Below are positions 31,844 through 43,112 of a stretch of DNA of 64,000 nt, piece after piece. Each line of letters opens with the position of its first letter. Within the stretch, counting starts at the first letter, position 1. This stretch comes from Pyropia yezoensis. Taxonomy: Eukaryota > Rhodophyta > Bangiophyceae > Bangiales > Bangiaceae. The position numbers and the translations under genes were made by a program. The stretch covers positions 25,135,554-25,199,553 of the forward strand of contig CM020619.1 of assembly GCA_009829735.1 (NCBI GenBank), given 5' to 3'. The notes under the pieces were generated by a model, which was given only the letters and a program-made list of their open reading frames with translations, was not told the origin of the DNA and searched no databases.

Positions 31844-32707
31844 CGTTGAGCTAGCTAGCTCATTCAACAGCTTCGCCACCTTGGCGAAGCCCTTGGTGAA
31901 GCGTCGGTACACGTTACACATCCCGAGGAAGCTCCTCATCTGGGTCTGGGTCCGGGGGTACTGAGCCTTACGGATGGCCCTCAAGTTCTTCTCGTTGACA
32001 CTGAGGCGCCCCGGACGGACAACATGTCCCAAGTACTCCACCTCTTGAGTGAAGAGGTGGCACTTGCTCGCCTTCAGTGACACACCGGCGTCAGCATGTA
32101 GCTTGAACACCTGGCCAAGATGGCCAATGTGTTCCTCCGGACTTCGGGAGAACACAATGATATCGTCTAGGTACACGAGACAGATCTGCCACCGTACTCC
32201 GGCCAGCATCATGTCCATAGCGCGCTGGAAAGTTGCCGGCGCGTTACACAGTCCAAACGGTAAGCGCTTGCACTGGTAGGTACCACAGTGACAGGTAAAG
32301 GTAGTTTTATGCCTGTCTTCCGGGGCAATGGGAATTTGCCAGTACCCCGCGTTACAGTCCAGGGTAGAGAACACGTTTGCCTCCCCCAGAGAGTCCAGAA
32401 AGTCGTCCATCCTAGGTAGGGGATAACTGTCCTTCACCGTGCTCTCGTTGAGCTTACGGTAGTCGATACAGAACCGGGGGGTCCCATCAACTTTGGGGAC
32501 AATAACCACCGGACTCGCCCACTCGGCGTTGCTGGCCTCGATCACATCGAGGGCCTCCATGCGAGCGACTTGCTCCTTAACGAGGGCCCTTGAACGGCGT
32601 CCTCCACTATACGGTTGTTGGGCTATAGGGGGTGCACCGGATTTCAACTCGATCCGGTGTTGGGTGGCTCTCATGAGTCCCAATTGACCATCCCACAACT
32701 TGTGATA
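31670..32707 (-). pseudogene. Element A reverse transcriptase and truncated RNase H
   Basis: Ty3/gypsy RT with PKVDGTPRFCIDYRKLN, PLPRMDDFLD, TFTCHCGTYQCKRLPFGL and the catalytic YLDDIIVFS box, then VEYLGHVV and the thumb (QMRSFLGMCNVYRRF). The frame closes at 31799, but in another frame the RNase H start (ILDVDACYDQLG) is visible until about 31670, where it is fused to the antisense-ORF segment. The rest of RNase H and integrase are absent. It is separated from protease by an in-frame TGA (32708-32710) where element C has a sense codon. Confidence 0.85.
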
Positions 32708-33547
32708 TCAGTCCAAGAGGCGTTCAACTTGAACCCTCAACCTGGGTGGAACACCCTCCATGTTCACATGGGGCCAAGGAGAGGCGGCCGACTTGGCTTG
32801 GTGCTTCTCCTTTCCGGACTTCGCGTCGCTACTTGCGCCCGCGTTGAGGGTGACAGCTACTACCGGTCCCTCGTGTTGGTCGATATAGCCGAACTCGGCT
32901 CCCGACTTGAAGTACTTGGGCGACGAGCTCAGGTTCATAACCTGGATCCTCCACGGGACTCCGGCTTTGGAGTCCATCGTGCCAAGGGCAACATGCACTT
33001 GGTGCTTGCGAGCAAGACGGGGGTGAGGGAGCACCAACCCGTTCCCCGTATAATCAGTTAAAACGTCAACGTGCGCCACCGAGTTGGGGGGCAACGTGAC
33101 TTTACGGGCTAAACGCAGGGTAGCAGTAAACCCTTCCCTCACAGAGCAAACGGGCTTCGACTGTGAGACTGTCACAGGAGCCACAGACTTTCCCTTACCA
33201 TGGATGGGGATGGTCTCCCCATTCATCAACTTGACCCAGTACTCAGGGCCACAAATCAAAGGCACTTGAGTTTCAACATAAGGGGTACCCAGAAGCAGGG
33301 GTACCGATATATTCTCAACTACTCCATAGGTCACGTCGACCTCATGGGTCCCCAACCTAGTTGGTAGGGTCACGGCACCAACGATGGGAAGTACCCCACC
33401 ATTGATATCGATCAGATGGTCAGCTTTAGATCTCCAGCGTTGGAGCTTCATCTCCTTTGGTAATAGCGACTTGCGTATCAAGGAGGCACCTGACCCGGTA
33501 TCAAGTACGAAACGGGCACAACAGGCGCGGCCGGGGGCAAGTTGCAC
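32708..33547 (-). CDS. Element A retroviral-type aspartic protease region
   Basis: Contains FVLDTGSGASLIRKSLLP, the DTG/S active-site motif of retropepsins, and downstream LLLGTPYVETQVP. It ends at the premature TGA before RT. The reading frame is -1 relative to gag, as in element C. The protease would cleave Gag and Gag-Pol into mature proteins; here the element is too damaged to be active. Confidence 0.82.
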   Translation of the reverse strand: MQLAPGRACCARFVLDTGSGASLIRKSLLPKEMKLQRWRSKADHLIDINGGVLPIVGAVTLPTRLGTHEVDVTYGVVENISVPLLLGTPYVETQVPLICGPEYWVKLMNGETIPIHGKGKSVAPVTVSQSKPVCSVREGFTATLRLARKVTLPPNSVAHVDVLTDYTGNGLVLPHPRLARKHQVHVALGTMDSKAGVPWRIQVMNLSSSPKYFKSGAEFGYIDQHEGPVVAVTLNAGASSDAKSGKEKHQAKSAASPWPHVNMEGVPPRLRVQVERLLD

Positions 33548-33744
33548 CCGTCAAGCCACCTGGAAGTTCTCACCCGTCAGCACCGCGATGACCCGACGTG
33601 GGTTTACGTTCTTGGGGAGTCCTACCCGAGGTGGGCGGACTCCCTTAGGTCGCCGCAGTATCCGGCACGGTTGGTTCGTCCTCCTGGCTCACTTGGCCGA
33701 GGCTGCCGTTGTCAGCTTCGGACAGCCAGCTCCAACGGTCATTC

Positions 33745-33751
33745 GCTTCCC
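33745..33751 (-). promoter_or_regulatory. Altered gag-pro slippery heptamer in element A
   Basis: GGGAAGC at the same place where element C has GGGAAAC. The -1 frame after it begins Gly-Lys-Arg in both elements. The single change breaks the X-XXY-YYZ pattern, so -1 frameshifting is probably impaired here. Confidence 0.5.
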
Positions 33752-34244
33752 GCCGACTTGGCGTCCGAATCTGAGGACGAAGGGGAAGACGAGGAGTCCG
33801 AGGACGACGTGTCTGTTCCCTTCGCCGAGGGCGTGGCGACCGCCACTACCGGTCGAGGCCCACCCTCGCGGCGTGAACGTACTTCGTTCCCAACCGACTT
33901 CCGGCTCGCATTCTTAACAAGTTGTTGAATGCGTTTACTCACCTTGGGGCAATCATATGCCCAGTGTCCATCGGAGTTGCAGTTCCAACACCGATTGTCA
34001 GTTCCCGGAGGGGTCTTCCCGACTGGGGAAGACGAAGAGGTACCCTGGGAAGTCCCCACGGCAGCTACCACTCTTTCCTTGCGGATTCGGCGTGCCTCCC
34101 TCAGCTCTCTGGCCTGGCGCGCCTCCTCGCGTTCCTTGGCCAACTCGGCCTGACGCTCCTGGCGTTGTTCCTCCCGCAACTTGCGGTAGGCCTCACCTCT
34201 GCCGTAGGCGAACCTTGCCAACTCGGCCAGGGTCGCCCGGGCAG

Positions 34245-34889
34245 TGTAGCGTAATGGAACCCAGGTTCCCGGAACCACAAACCACAAAAACACACACAGA
34301 GACCACAGTCCAGAGTCCAGGAAGGAACAGGTAAGAGCCCTTGCTGGTCCACTCGCCCGCCACGATACGAGGCAAAGGTAAATAGGACAAAAGCCCGAAG
34401 GAGAAGGAACCCAAAGCACTGTTGATTTTACAAGATGGCCCCGGGGAGAACCCCGGAGCACCCCTCAAGAACCTCCCCCCCCTGGCCCCTCCAGGGGCCC
34501 AGAACGAGGCCCCCAGAGGGCGCCCCCAGCGGGCCAAGTGCCAGAAAGGCACCGGCCGCTCACCGGGCCAACACACGAAAAGCAAGCGAAATCCCCCCAC
34601 ACACAAATGTCAATCCCCAAAAAAAACCCAGTGGGAAAAAGGGGAAAGACACAAGATCACGCAAGGAAAAAAATGCGAAAAATCAAACAAATAACCCGAA
34701 GGTCAGTATGCCCCCAACCGGGCAAGTCCTCCACTCCGGGGGACCAATCAGGGCACCGGGCGTGTCGCCACTGCCCCGGGCCACCGATGCAGGGATCCCA
34801 AGCCAGCGCGTGGTTCCACGTAACGCTGCCAGCCGGGTCCCAAGTCAGCCTCCCGGGTCCCAACGGTACCTGAGGGCCACAACGCCACA
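34245..34889 (-). mobile_element. Solo LTR (645 bp), family 2, copy 2, inside element A gag
   Basis: On the plus strand it starts TGTAGCG and ends AACGCCACA; flanked by perfect GGCAG duplications (34240-34244, 34890-34894). It is the minus-strand counterpart of 24722-25380. It is the third layer of insertion at this locus: solo LTR in element A in element B. Confidence 0.95.
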
Positions 34890-36432
34890 GGCAGTGTTAT
34901 GCTCCCGGGTCTCCATGCGGACTGACCAATGGAGTCCCTCCACAAACCGACTCTTCACCACAGCTTGTGAATGAAGAAACCCACAAAGATTGTTGAGCTT
35001 ACGAACTCGCTCCGCAAAGGACAACTCGTCCTCAGCCTCTTCCTGGTGAGCTTGGGTAAACTCCTCAACTTGAGAAGCCAACGCTGCTTCATCCACCATG
35101 GCTCTCAACAACCAGTTGACGAGCTCCAAATAGGACGTCACCTCACCAGCGCCTCCACTTGAGGAACTGGGCATGACGGACATAAGTTCTGTCCGCAGGT
35201 CGCCCTTCATAAATTCCTGTAGCATATAGAAAGCCATGCCTTCACTTATGGCATTGTCGTCACAGGCTGTTGTGAAACGACGTAGGAACTCAAAGACCCG
35301 GAGGGGGGGAGTTCCATCCCACTCCGCTTTGTGCCCAAAAGAGTGAAGTGCATTCTTCTTGGCACGGCCCACGGCTCGGGCCTGGACAGGATCATACGCC
35401 ACCGACTTGTTGTTGAGGGCGTAGGTCTCGCAGTCAAAGATCCTCTGGTAGACCGGGTTGGCTACCTGGATCTTGGGCGGCACCTCACGTTGAGGGAACA
35501 GCCGCTGTGAAACTGGGGTAAGTTGACCCTCAGTGCCTATAGTCTGGCGCGGCGAGCTTGGTGTAGCCGCCGGCGTTTCCGAGGGGAACTCCCCCGTGAC
35601 GGGCGTACGCCCCACCGAGTATGTTGTGGCTCTCTCGTTGGGAGTCACAGGGGTCGCCCCCTGTTCGGGGCGACCCGGAATAGGCGTCAGGAGGGATTCC
35701 CCCTGCGCCTGCTGGCTCGAAAGCCCCAATCCGGTCTGGACATTAAGGCCATCTGGCAAACTCGGCACAATCTGATTCAGAATAGTATTCGTCATCGTGA
35801 CCACCAGGTCCGGCAAAGTCTGCCGTAACACATTGGTCGCCTCCCGACGGACAGTTTCCGCGAGGAGTGGGTTGTCGACTCCAGTTGAGTCTCGGTCCGC
35901 CTCCGGGAGTTCACCGGAGGGGTAACCACGATGCTCTGGGGTCTCAACCGGGGGCATGGGCGCGAGCCCATCGCCGACCAACGGAGGTCCGCCGTCCTCC
36001 GAAAGCCTAGTTGGCGACGGCTCCAAGCCAAAGTTGGCTCCAACCCGAGTGGAACCCGCGAAGACAGTCCTCACCCCTTGGGACGTTCCCGTTGAGCTTA
36101 CCACACGGTGGCCAGACTTCGGCCCACCCACATCAGAAGGGTCACCCGAGTGAACTCTCGACTGAGTCGGGGTGGCCTGTTGCCCGCCCGCACTTCCAGT
36201 CCTGCTGGCTTGAGGGACCTCTAGTCCCTCTGCGACCCCAGGTAAACCCACCTGTGTCTCACCAGTATTCAAAGGCACTGAAGTACGTGCGTCACCCGTG
36301 TACTCCCCGGACGACGGGGGGTCCGAGCTAGCCATGTTGGCTAACGATCCGTATGACACGGTCCAAGTCCACCGTTCCTCTGAGACAGAGGGCCCCCTAC
36401 ACCCGGGTGCACCCGGAGGTGAAGTTTACCTC

Positions 36433-36452
36433 CGTCCCCTGCTGCTCCACCA
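36433..36452 (-). promoter_or_regulatory. Primer-binding site of element A
   Basis: Minus strand TGGTGGAGCAGCAGGGGACG, two bases inside the 5' LTR. It is complementary to a tRNA 3' end of the form ...CCCTGCTGCTCCACCA. Very similar sites follow the LTRs at 21756 and 56643. The tRNA identity cannot be read from this window. Confidence 0.75.
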
Positions 36453-36454
36453 AA

Positions 36455-36923
36455 TGTGGCAAAAACCTCTCACACACCCGACACCCAAGTTGGGGCGGTG
36501 TGCAAGGGCTGCCTCCCGTGTCAGGGGAACCGGAAGAAGTGCAAGTCGCACACACTCTATCCCTGTTGTGGGGCAATCCCCCCACGGACAAACAAGAAGA
36601 TGGTGTGTGGTCCAACAGTTTGTTGGTCGGGACGGGGACGCAGGGCCAAGCCCCGCTGTCCCTCCCCTTATCCCCCCAGGGTCCCCTCAGAATCTCGCCA
36701 CTCAGAATCTCCCACCCCAGCACCTGCCCACCGGGCCACACGAAAATTCAAGACGATAAATGCAGAAAACCCTCAAATCCAAGTTGGATTTACTACTAAG
36801 CTAACTATCCCAAACTTAGGGAATATGAACCCAAATGCAGGGGGAGGAACGGATCAGGCAAGTGGCCTGCCGCCCCTTGCATGGCACGTGTTGCCCCCCT
36901 ACCTGGGGGTCAATACTGCCACA
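36455..36923 (-). repeat. Element A 5' LTR
   Basis: 469 bp, TGTGGCA...TGCCACA. An open frame that starts in this LTR and continues into element B RT (36456-37427) is a chance fusion and not a gene. Confidence 0.93.
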
Positions 36924-37743
36924 TTCGCCATCAACCTGCAGCCCGAAAATCCTTCCAGCACTTTTGACGTCAATGCCATCAAAGAGGGAACAGCAGAAGA
37001 CGAGAATGACGTCCAAGAGATTCTTAAGGAGTACGACGATGTCTTCCCTGAAGAGCTTCCGGGTGGACTTCCAGGTGGACTTCCTCCTGAACGCAGTCAA
37101 AATATTAGCGCCAAGCTTACGGAGGACGCACAACCATGTCGCAGTGGCACTTATCGACTATCTGAGAGGGAGCTTGATGAACTCAAGACACACCTTGCGA
37201 CCCTCATACGAAAGGGATTCATCCAACCAAGCGCCTCACCGTGGAAGTCCTCTGTCATCTTTGCAGCAAAGAAGGACGGTGGCTGGCAAACGTGCATCGA
37301 CTATCGAGCATTGAACAAGGTCAAGTTCAAACAGGCATACCCCTTACCGAGAATTGACGACATCCTCGACTTACTGCGAAAGGCCAAGTTCTTCACGAAG
37401 ATCAACCTCCGATCAGGTTACTACTAGATCCGGCTTGACCCTGATACTGTTGCACTGATGGCGTTCCGAACAAAATACGGGTTTTATGAGTTTAACGAGC
37501 TACCCTTTGGGCTTACGAACGCCCCCGCGGTCTTCATGAATCTGATAAACGACGTCTTCGGACCATACCTCTACGATTTTATCTGTGACTACCTCGACGA
37601 CAATCTGGTCTACAGTGAAACTTACGAAGATCATCTCAAACACCGAAGGCAAGCCCTGGACAAGTTGCGAGAGCATAAACTTCACGCCAAGCTAAGCAAG
37701 TGCCAATTCGCTCTTACGACTGTGGACTACCTGGGCCGGCGGA
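36924..37743 (+). pseudogene. Element B (Ty3/gypsy) reverse transcriptase remnant
   Basis: Resumes right after the TTCGC duplication with [20 protein letters not shown], then [48 protein letters not shown], an in-frame TAG at 37426, FNELPFGLTNAPAVFM and the catalytic YLDD box (DYLDDNLVYSETYEDHL). It stops at VDYLGRRM, where unrelated sequence begins at about 37745. RNase H and integrase are missing. The RT clade is distinct from elements A and C. Confidence 0.88.
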
Positions 37744-37744
37744 T

Positions 37745-39960
37745 GGTCCGACCAACGTGACCGCCGACTTGGCCGCTGGCGTGCTAATCGTGCGGATCCC
37801 GCGGCCCTTGCCGCCGCTGCCGTGCGTAGTTACCGTAGCTACCGCTGCCACCACCGCAAAGGCGGCCACCTCACAGGTGTGGGTGCCCATCGCCTCGGGC
37901 CAGACAGCACGGCGCGACCCGCCGCCTCCGCAAATCGATGCTACGCGGTAAACCGGGACCTGCTCAATGGGAACCTGCAGCACAGCCACGCCGCCTTGTT
38001 CCACGAACGGGTGATGGCCGCCGTGTCGATGCCGCAGCTCAAGTTGCTGTCGCCGCCGCCGCGATGAGCGGGTCCGCATGCAGCTGCCGCCAACGAGGCT
38101 GCCCCAGTAGCGTAGGCGCGCATCGCTTCTGATAACTGCAGCAAGGAACTTCCCGTCGCCGCCTCACCAGAGGCTCAGCTGGCTTCCGGGCAGCCGTCTG
38201 CTGTAGTCGTGGTGCCGCTCCTGTGCCTGCGGCGAGGGCTGGGGCGAATATGGCGCCGGACAGGACAATGGTTGAGGTCACTCCCGCCACCGCGACGGCT
38301 GTGCCTTGCCTGACACGCCTCTGTCTCCCACCGGTAGCCGACCGCTGCGGGCTTCCGGCAACGATTTACCCTTGATGGGATGGTGGGCGCAACCACCAGA
38401 AGATCTGTCGGTAGTTCATGACGCGGCGGCGGCGGTGGCAGCGGCGACAGCGACAGCAACGGAGACCACTGAGGTGGCCGCTGCCGAGGTGGCGGTGCCA
38501 CACAAAGGCGCCACCTTTGCCGGCGCACCGCCGGTCGACACTGCGGTAAGGCCCGCTGGCGTAACAAAGTACGTCGCACCGCCTGCCAGGCTCGTTTCTT
38601 GAGTCTTGCGACTTCGCCCGCGCAGTGGAGACACGCTACGTAAGGTGCCTTTTGGGCCATCCGCGGAACGGTGCGAGTGTTGGCAAGGCCTGCAGGCTGC
38701 TTGCGAGTTGTGTGTTATCGTGCCAAACTAAGGGATGGCACCAACACCACGTCGCGCCGACGCGAATCACGCTCTTGCGCAAAAACGCGAAGGCCTACAA
38801 ATTTCAGGGAACTGCTGAGCACTAGATCTCTGAATGAGCGTTTGACCTTCTCATCGGGTTTGGGGATGTGGGTACTGCATGAGCAAGAATCGGCTTGGCG
38901 AGTCTGTCCAGAATGACTCCCTCCGGTGTCTTACGCAGCATCGTGCAGACACCTAGCTTTGCGCCGACGGCCGGGTTTAAGGCGGAACGTGATCGCACCG
39001 CGCGCCCGACGGCGAGGCCGACAGCACTGGGCCCTGTCGGCATTTCAGGGGGGGGGGGGGTCTGAGGATCCTGAGCTTCCCTGCCCGTGAACACTACGAC
39101 CTCTCCCCGACGCCTTCCGCCCCTCCCCCAATCTCCGACATGCTCCCTGCGCCGCCGCTTCCTCCGACTCCCCGTCTTCCCCCGCCAACCGGCGCGGCCT
39201 CCCCCACCCGCCTGACGCACATGCGCACTTCCCCCGCCGCGCCCACCAACCCCCCCCCCAACCCTCTTCCGCGGCCTTCTCCGCCCCGCCCACTTACCCG
39301 CCACCAACCCCGTCTGACTTCTGTCGCCTGTTGCTGCGATCGCCACACGACACGCACTCGACGTTTTTCTCGTCGCGTTCGGCCCTGGTTACCGGAAGGA
39401 GGGTCGCTGCCCGCGCCGCCCGCCGAGCTGCCGCAACTCCTTGCTCCGGCGGTACTCGCAGGCGCCTCTCGAACGCGCTGCTGGCGCCGGGAAGAACGCG
39501 GCGCGCTGCCGCCGCCTCCCTTGGCTTCCTGAGAGTATTTGCAGCAGAGACCAGGCGTTGGAGCCCGCCCGCCGGGGCTGTGCCCCCCTCGGCCCTCCGT
39601 CTGACGAGGGAAGCCTGGTGACGGTCGTGCCGGCCGCCAAAGCCATCATAGCACGGGACTGCGTTCTGGGAGGCGGCTGTCGCACTTTGCCACGCAGGGG
39701 GTAACATGGTTATGCGACCTCTGAGGCCCGCGTACGATGGCGCGCAAGGGGACCTCGGTGTATATCCCTCCACAGCCGCTCATGTCTGGGGTGTCCCCCT
39801 ATGTCCCCCTACAAAGTGCCGCTCCTGTCCGGGGTCGCGATAAATCGGGTGTTCATTTAAGTTTTCGCGGACTTACGTCTTCTGACGCGGACGCCACGCT
39901 GTATCCTTTCGCAGATCGGTGCATGCGCCACCGGAACTGCGAAAGCTGCTGCGAGTGAGG
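37745..39960. other. No supportable gene
   Basis: GC-rich sequence with short frames on both strands, none with a recognisable domain. There is a G-run at 39050-39059 and C-rich tracts at 39230-39270. The composition resembles 2300-3860. I see no mobile-element ends. Confidence 0.4.
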
Positions 39961-39970
39961 TGGAAACCAC

Positions 39971-40050
39971 AGCCTTCGATGTTCAGCATCTGCCTTCGAT
40001 GTCCGGGTCCGGAACATCGAAGGCAGCGGGCCGAACATCGAAGGCAGATT
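39971..40050. repeat. Nested inverted repeat (four copies of an 11-mer)
   Basis: CCTTCGATGT occurs twice forward (39973, 39993) and its complement ACATCGAAGG twice (about 40013 and 40035), forming a strong hairpin of about 80 bp with CTGCCTTCGATGT/ACATCGAAGGCAG arms. No coding. Confidence 0.7.
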
Positions 40051-40549
40051 GACCAATAGGATGTGCTCAGTGGTGGTTGTTCCGCCAGCTTTGGGGTGGT
40101 TGTTCCCCCCGCTTTTGTTGGGGGTGTTCCTCCCGTGCTGTTTGGCGGCTGCGCGGGTCGCGCGCGGGCGCTTCGCCGCGCGCGCGCGAACACTTGGCCC
40201 TGCGCGGGCTGTTTGCCTTGGGTGTTCCCGCCGTCTCCTCGCTTGCTCACCGCGCCAAGTCCCTACCGCTGCTCCACGATGGTGCCGCCGCTGTGTTGGC
40301 GGGTGCACGGCCGCTCAGTGCACGTGTGCTCGGCCATTGTATGGCCGCGCTTTGCATGGCCGTGGACGCGCCCCTCGAGGCCGTGCGCCGAGAGCCGCCC
40401 CCCATCCCCCCACGCTGCAGAGTGCAGGCGCAGGCTGCGGCGACGGCACGGCGAAAAGTAGGTCCAGGGTCAGCGTGGTTTGTGCAGGGGAGCATAGCCG
40501 ATGGCGCGGGGGGGTGGCCTGGTCAGTGGTGGTCGTCTTGAGGGAAGTC

Positions 40550-41420
40550 ATTCTGCCTTCGAGCTTGCGAGGCACAGTACCCCATCGCTGTCAATTACAT
40601 GGCCATGAGGCACAAAGTCACTGACAAAGCAACTTATGCACAGGCAAATGGTGTTTACAGCCTCGTCTGCGAGACCAACTCTGCGGCAATAGGGCTTCCT
40701 ATAAAAATGGATGTTGCCGGTACGTGAAGGTTATGAAAAACGCTGTCTGAACCAATGGACCCACCCCTCACGTCCCTTCATCATCCACCTCTGACCGGAA
40801 ACACAGTATCCTCGGCAGCAGATGCATCAGTGTCCACAATTACTGCATTGGGAACAAATCAAGAACTAGAAATTCGTAGCTTTTTGCCAATTGGCGGCCT
40901 GGTCATGGACCGCGTACGCGGCAGCTGAAGAGGTCCTCACAGACGTACTTCTACTCGTCTGCTCAAGGTTCTGACGCCAGGAGCATTCTCAGCGACCTTG
41001 TTTTGGTCTGTCCAGACGCTGTTCAAAAGGTGGTCTTTACCTGAGTTCGCGCGGGTGTGCGTGGTGATGGCTTGTTGCAGTATACCGCAGAACCTGAGCC
41101 AGGACCAAGCACACCGAAACCAAGTGTCACCGAAGACCGACGCAACAATCCAGGTCGACCAAAACAGGGTCGCTGAGAACGCGTGTGAAGTCAGAAGTGT
41201 GCGGAGGCCAGCAGAAGTGACTCGATGAAGCCCTCAAAGGTACCAAGTGTCCACCATCCGTTTGAACAGACAGCCCAACGAGGCTTGACCCACCTGGTGG
41301 TCATGAACACGATAAGACAGATATAGACGGTGGATTGAAGCATTCTCAGTCGCAAAGAGCCACTAACCAACGCTTTGGGCGCGCACATGTAAGCGCCCAA
41401 AAAGACATCCCACGGAGTCT
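40550..41420 (+). other. Lower-GC island with small coding-like blocks and an inverted repeat
   Basis: 40561-40728 reads ACEAQYPIAVNYMAMRHK...NSAAIGLPIKMDVAGT and stops at TGA. A separate 58-codon ORF, 40755-40928, begins MDPPLTSLHHPPL and contains STITALGTNQELEIRS. Neither is recognised. Downstream, arms 40986-41008 and 41157-41179 (TTCTCAGCGACCTTGTTTTGG type, 23 bp with one mismatch) form an inverted repeat around 148 bp. The lower GC and the inverted repeat suggest a transposon remnant. Confidence 0.4.
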
Positions 41421-41439
41421 TCACGCGCAGTCAAGTGAA

Positions 41440-42880
41440 AGGACATTGCGGCGGAGGTGAGGGGCCGGGAAGCGGCGGTGGTGCCCAGCGGCGGCGGGGG
41501 AAGGGTAGCCGTTCACCAGCTGCCACGGAAGCCTGCGGTGGCAGCGGGGGGTGCCGACCTGAGCGCGGCGGCAGCGACGGCAGCACCGGCCGCGGGGGGG
41601 CGCGGCGGGGGCAGTGGCGGCGGCGATGGCGACGGTGGAAGAGATGCACAGGCCAATCAGGGTCGGAAGCAGCCGCAGCAGCGGTGGCTGGGCGGTGGCC
41701 GGCAGATGGCGGTGGGAGAGGCGGCCGCCAGCCGGGGGGCAGCGTCCAGCTGACGGTGGCGTTAGCAACGGCGGCGGCGGGGCCGGTGGCAAGCCGGCGG
41801 TGGCCACGGTCGCGCCCAGCCGGCAGCGGTGGCAGCGGTGGAAGCCAGCCGGCGGCGGCGGCGGCAGCGGCGGTAAGGCAGCGGCCAGCGGGGCGGAGGC
41901 AGGAGTGGCGGCCAGTGGGCGGCAGCAGCGATACCGGCAACCGTGGCGGGGAGGGGGCGGCGACCAGCGGCGGCGGTGGGGGTGCCAAGCGGCCAGCTGA
42001 AGCGGCAGCGGCGGCGGCGGCGGCGGCGGGGGGGGGGCAGCGAGCAAATGGGAGCGGCGGGGCCGGCGGCCAGCCGGCGGCGGCCGCCGCGGCTGCCAGC
42101 CAGCGGTGGCTGCAGCGGTGGCAGCCGGCCGGCGGCGGCGGCGACAGCAGGGGTGAGGGAGCGGCCAGCGGGCGGCGGTGGTGGCGGCCGCCAGGCTGCA
42201 GCGGCGGTGGCAGCGGCGGGAGGCCGATGAGCAAGCGGCAGCGGTAGTGGCCGTGGCGGGAGAGTAGGGGGAAGGGTAGCCTACCGGCCGCGGTGGAGGC
42301 GGCGACCAGCCGGCGCCGGCGAGGGCGGCGGCCAGCCAGCGACGGCAAGGGTGGCCGCCAGCCGGCAGTGGCGGCAGACGCAGCCAGCTGGCGGTGACGG
42401 AGGCAGAGGCCAGCCGGCGACGGTAACGGCAGAGTCGGGGGGGTAGCAGATAGCCGGCGGCAGCGGGGGTGGCTGCCAGCCGGCGGTGGCGGGGGGGGCA
42501 GCGACCGGGCGGCGGTAGCGGCGGCGAGGGCGGCCAGCCGGCGGCGGCGGCGACAGCAGCAGCTGCCGGGGGGCAGCCGACAGCGAGCGGCGGACGGGCT
42601 ACCAGAGAGCCGGCGGCCGCGGTGGCCGCGGCGGGAGGGCGATGGGCAGCCGGCGGTGGCTGCGGCAGCCGCTGCGGGGGGGCAGCGGCCGGCCGGCGGC
42701 GGCGGGTGCGGCGGCCAGCGGGCGGCGGCGGCGGCGGTGGAAGCACCGGGGGAGCAGCGGCCGGCTGGCGGCGGCGAGGGTGGGGGCCATCCGACGGCGG
42801 CCGAGGCGTTGGCGGGGAGCAATAGGCAGCCGGCGGCGTCCATGGCGGCCGTGGTGGGTGGCCGGTTGGGCATGGTGTCG
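41440..42880. repeat. GGC-rich degenerate tandem array, about 1.4 kb
   Basis: Irregular repeats of CAGCCGGCGGCGGC-like words with GCA/GGC/GGT interruptions throughout. Frames are open on both strands for hundreds of codons (Pro/Ala/Arg on the minus strand, Gly/Ser/Arg on the plus), which is what the composition predicts. I do not call a gene. Confidence 0.75.
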
Positions 42881-43040
42881 GCCACGCGGCGGACATCTCG
42901 GGGGACACCTGGCAGGGTTGATGCCACGTTTCTTCGGCATGATTGGTCCATTTGCCTTCGTTCTTTGGCGCCTGCCTCAGTTCTTTGGGCGCCGAAGAAC
43001 GAAGGCTGTGGTTTCCCTGGTTGGCTGCGAACGGGCCTCA

Positions 43041-43112
43041 GGCATGCAGCTCATCTCGGGCAAGTCGCTTCCCCAAGGCATGCAGCTCATCTTGGGCAAG
43101 TCGCTTCCCCAA
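43041..43112 (+). repeat. 36-bp direct tandem duplication
   Basis: GGCATGCAGCTCATCTCGGG starts at 43041 and, with one change, at 43077; each unit ends AAGTCGCTTCCCCAA. Two units only. Confidence 0.85.

Larger units (their letters stand above)
33739..36335 (-). pseudogene. Element A gag, interrupted by a solo LTR
   Basis: Start ATG at 36335 (MASSDPPSSG); the codon at 36359 is GTG. A disordered N-terminus leads to a capsid-like helical region (FDCETYALNNKSVAYDP, SFGHKAEWDGTPPLRVFE, YLELVNWLLRAM, ERVRKLNNLCGFLHS) up to about 34895, closely matching element C gag. The coding sequence is broken by the 645-bp insertion 34245-34889. It resumes as ATLAELARFAYGRGEAY and ends with a CCHC zinc knuckle (CWNCNSDGHWAYDC) and a Ser/Asp-rich tail, TGA at 33739. 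Frames on both sides of the insertion agree if one target duplication is counted once. Confidence 0.9.
29131..36923 (-). mobile_element. Element A: Ty3/gypsy LTR retrotransposon nested in element B
   Basis: LTRs at 29131-29598 and 36455-36923 share TGTGGCA...TGCCACA ends; the target duplication TTCGC is perfect (29126-29130, 36924-36928). Reading on the minus strand: 5' LTR, PBS, gag (36335-33739, split by a solo LTR), protease (33547-32708), RT and the start of RNase H (32698 to about 31670), then a 2-kb segment with an opposite-strand ORF, a polypurine tract and the 3' LTR. Integrase and most of RNase H are missing. Several lesions make it non-autonomous. Confidence 0.95.

Noticed and set aside
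36456-37427. 323-codon plus-strand ORF
   Set aside because: It begins in the LTR of element A and runs through the target duplication into element B RT; a chance fusion.
41421-42951. Two overlapping minus-strand ORFs of about 500 codons
   Set aside because: Repetitive GGC-rich array; both strands and several frames are equally open and no domain is visible.
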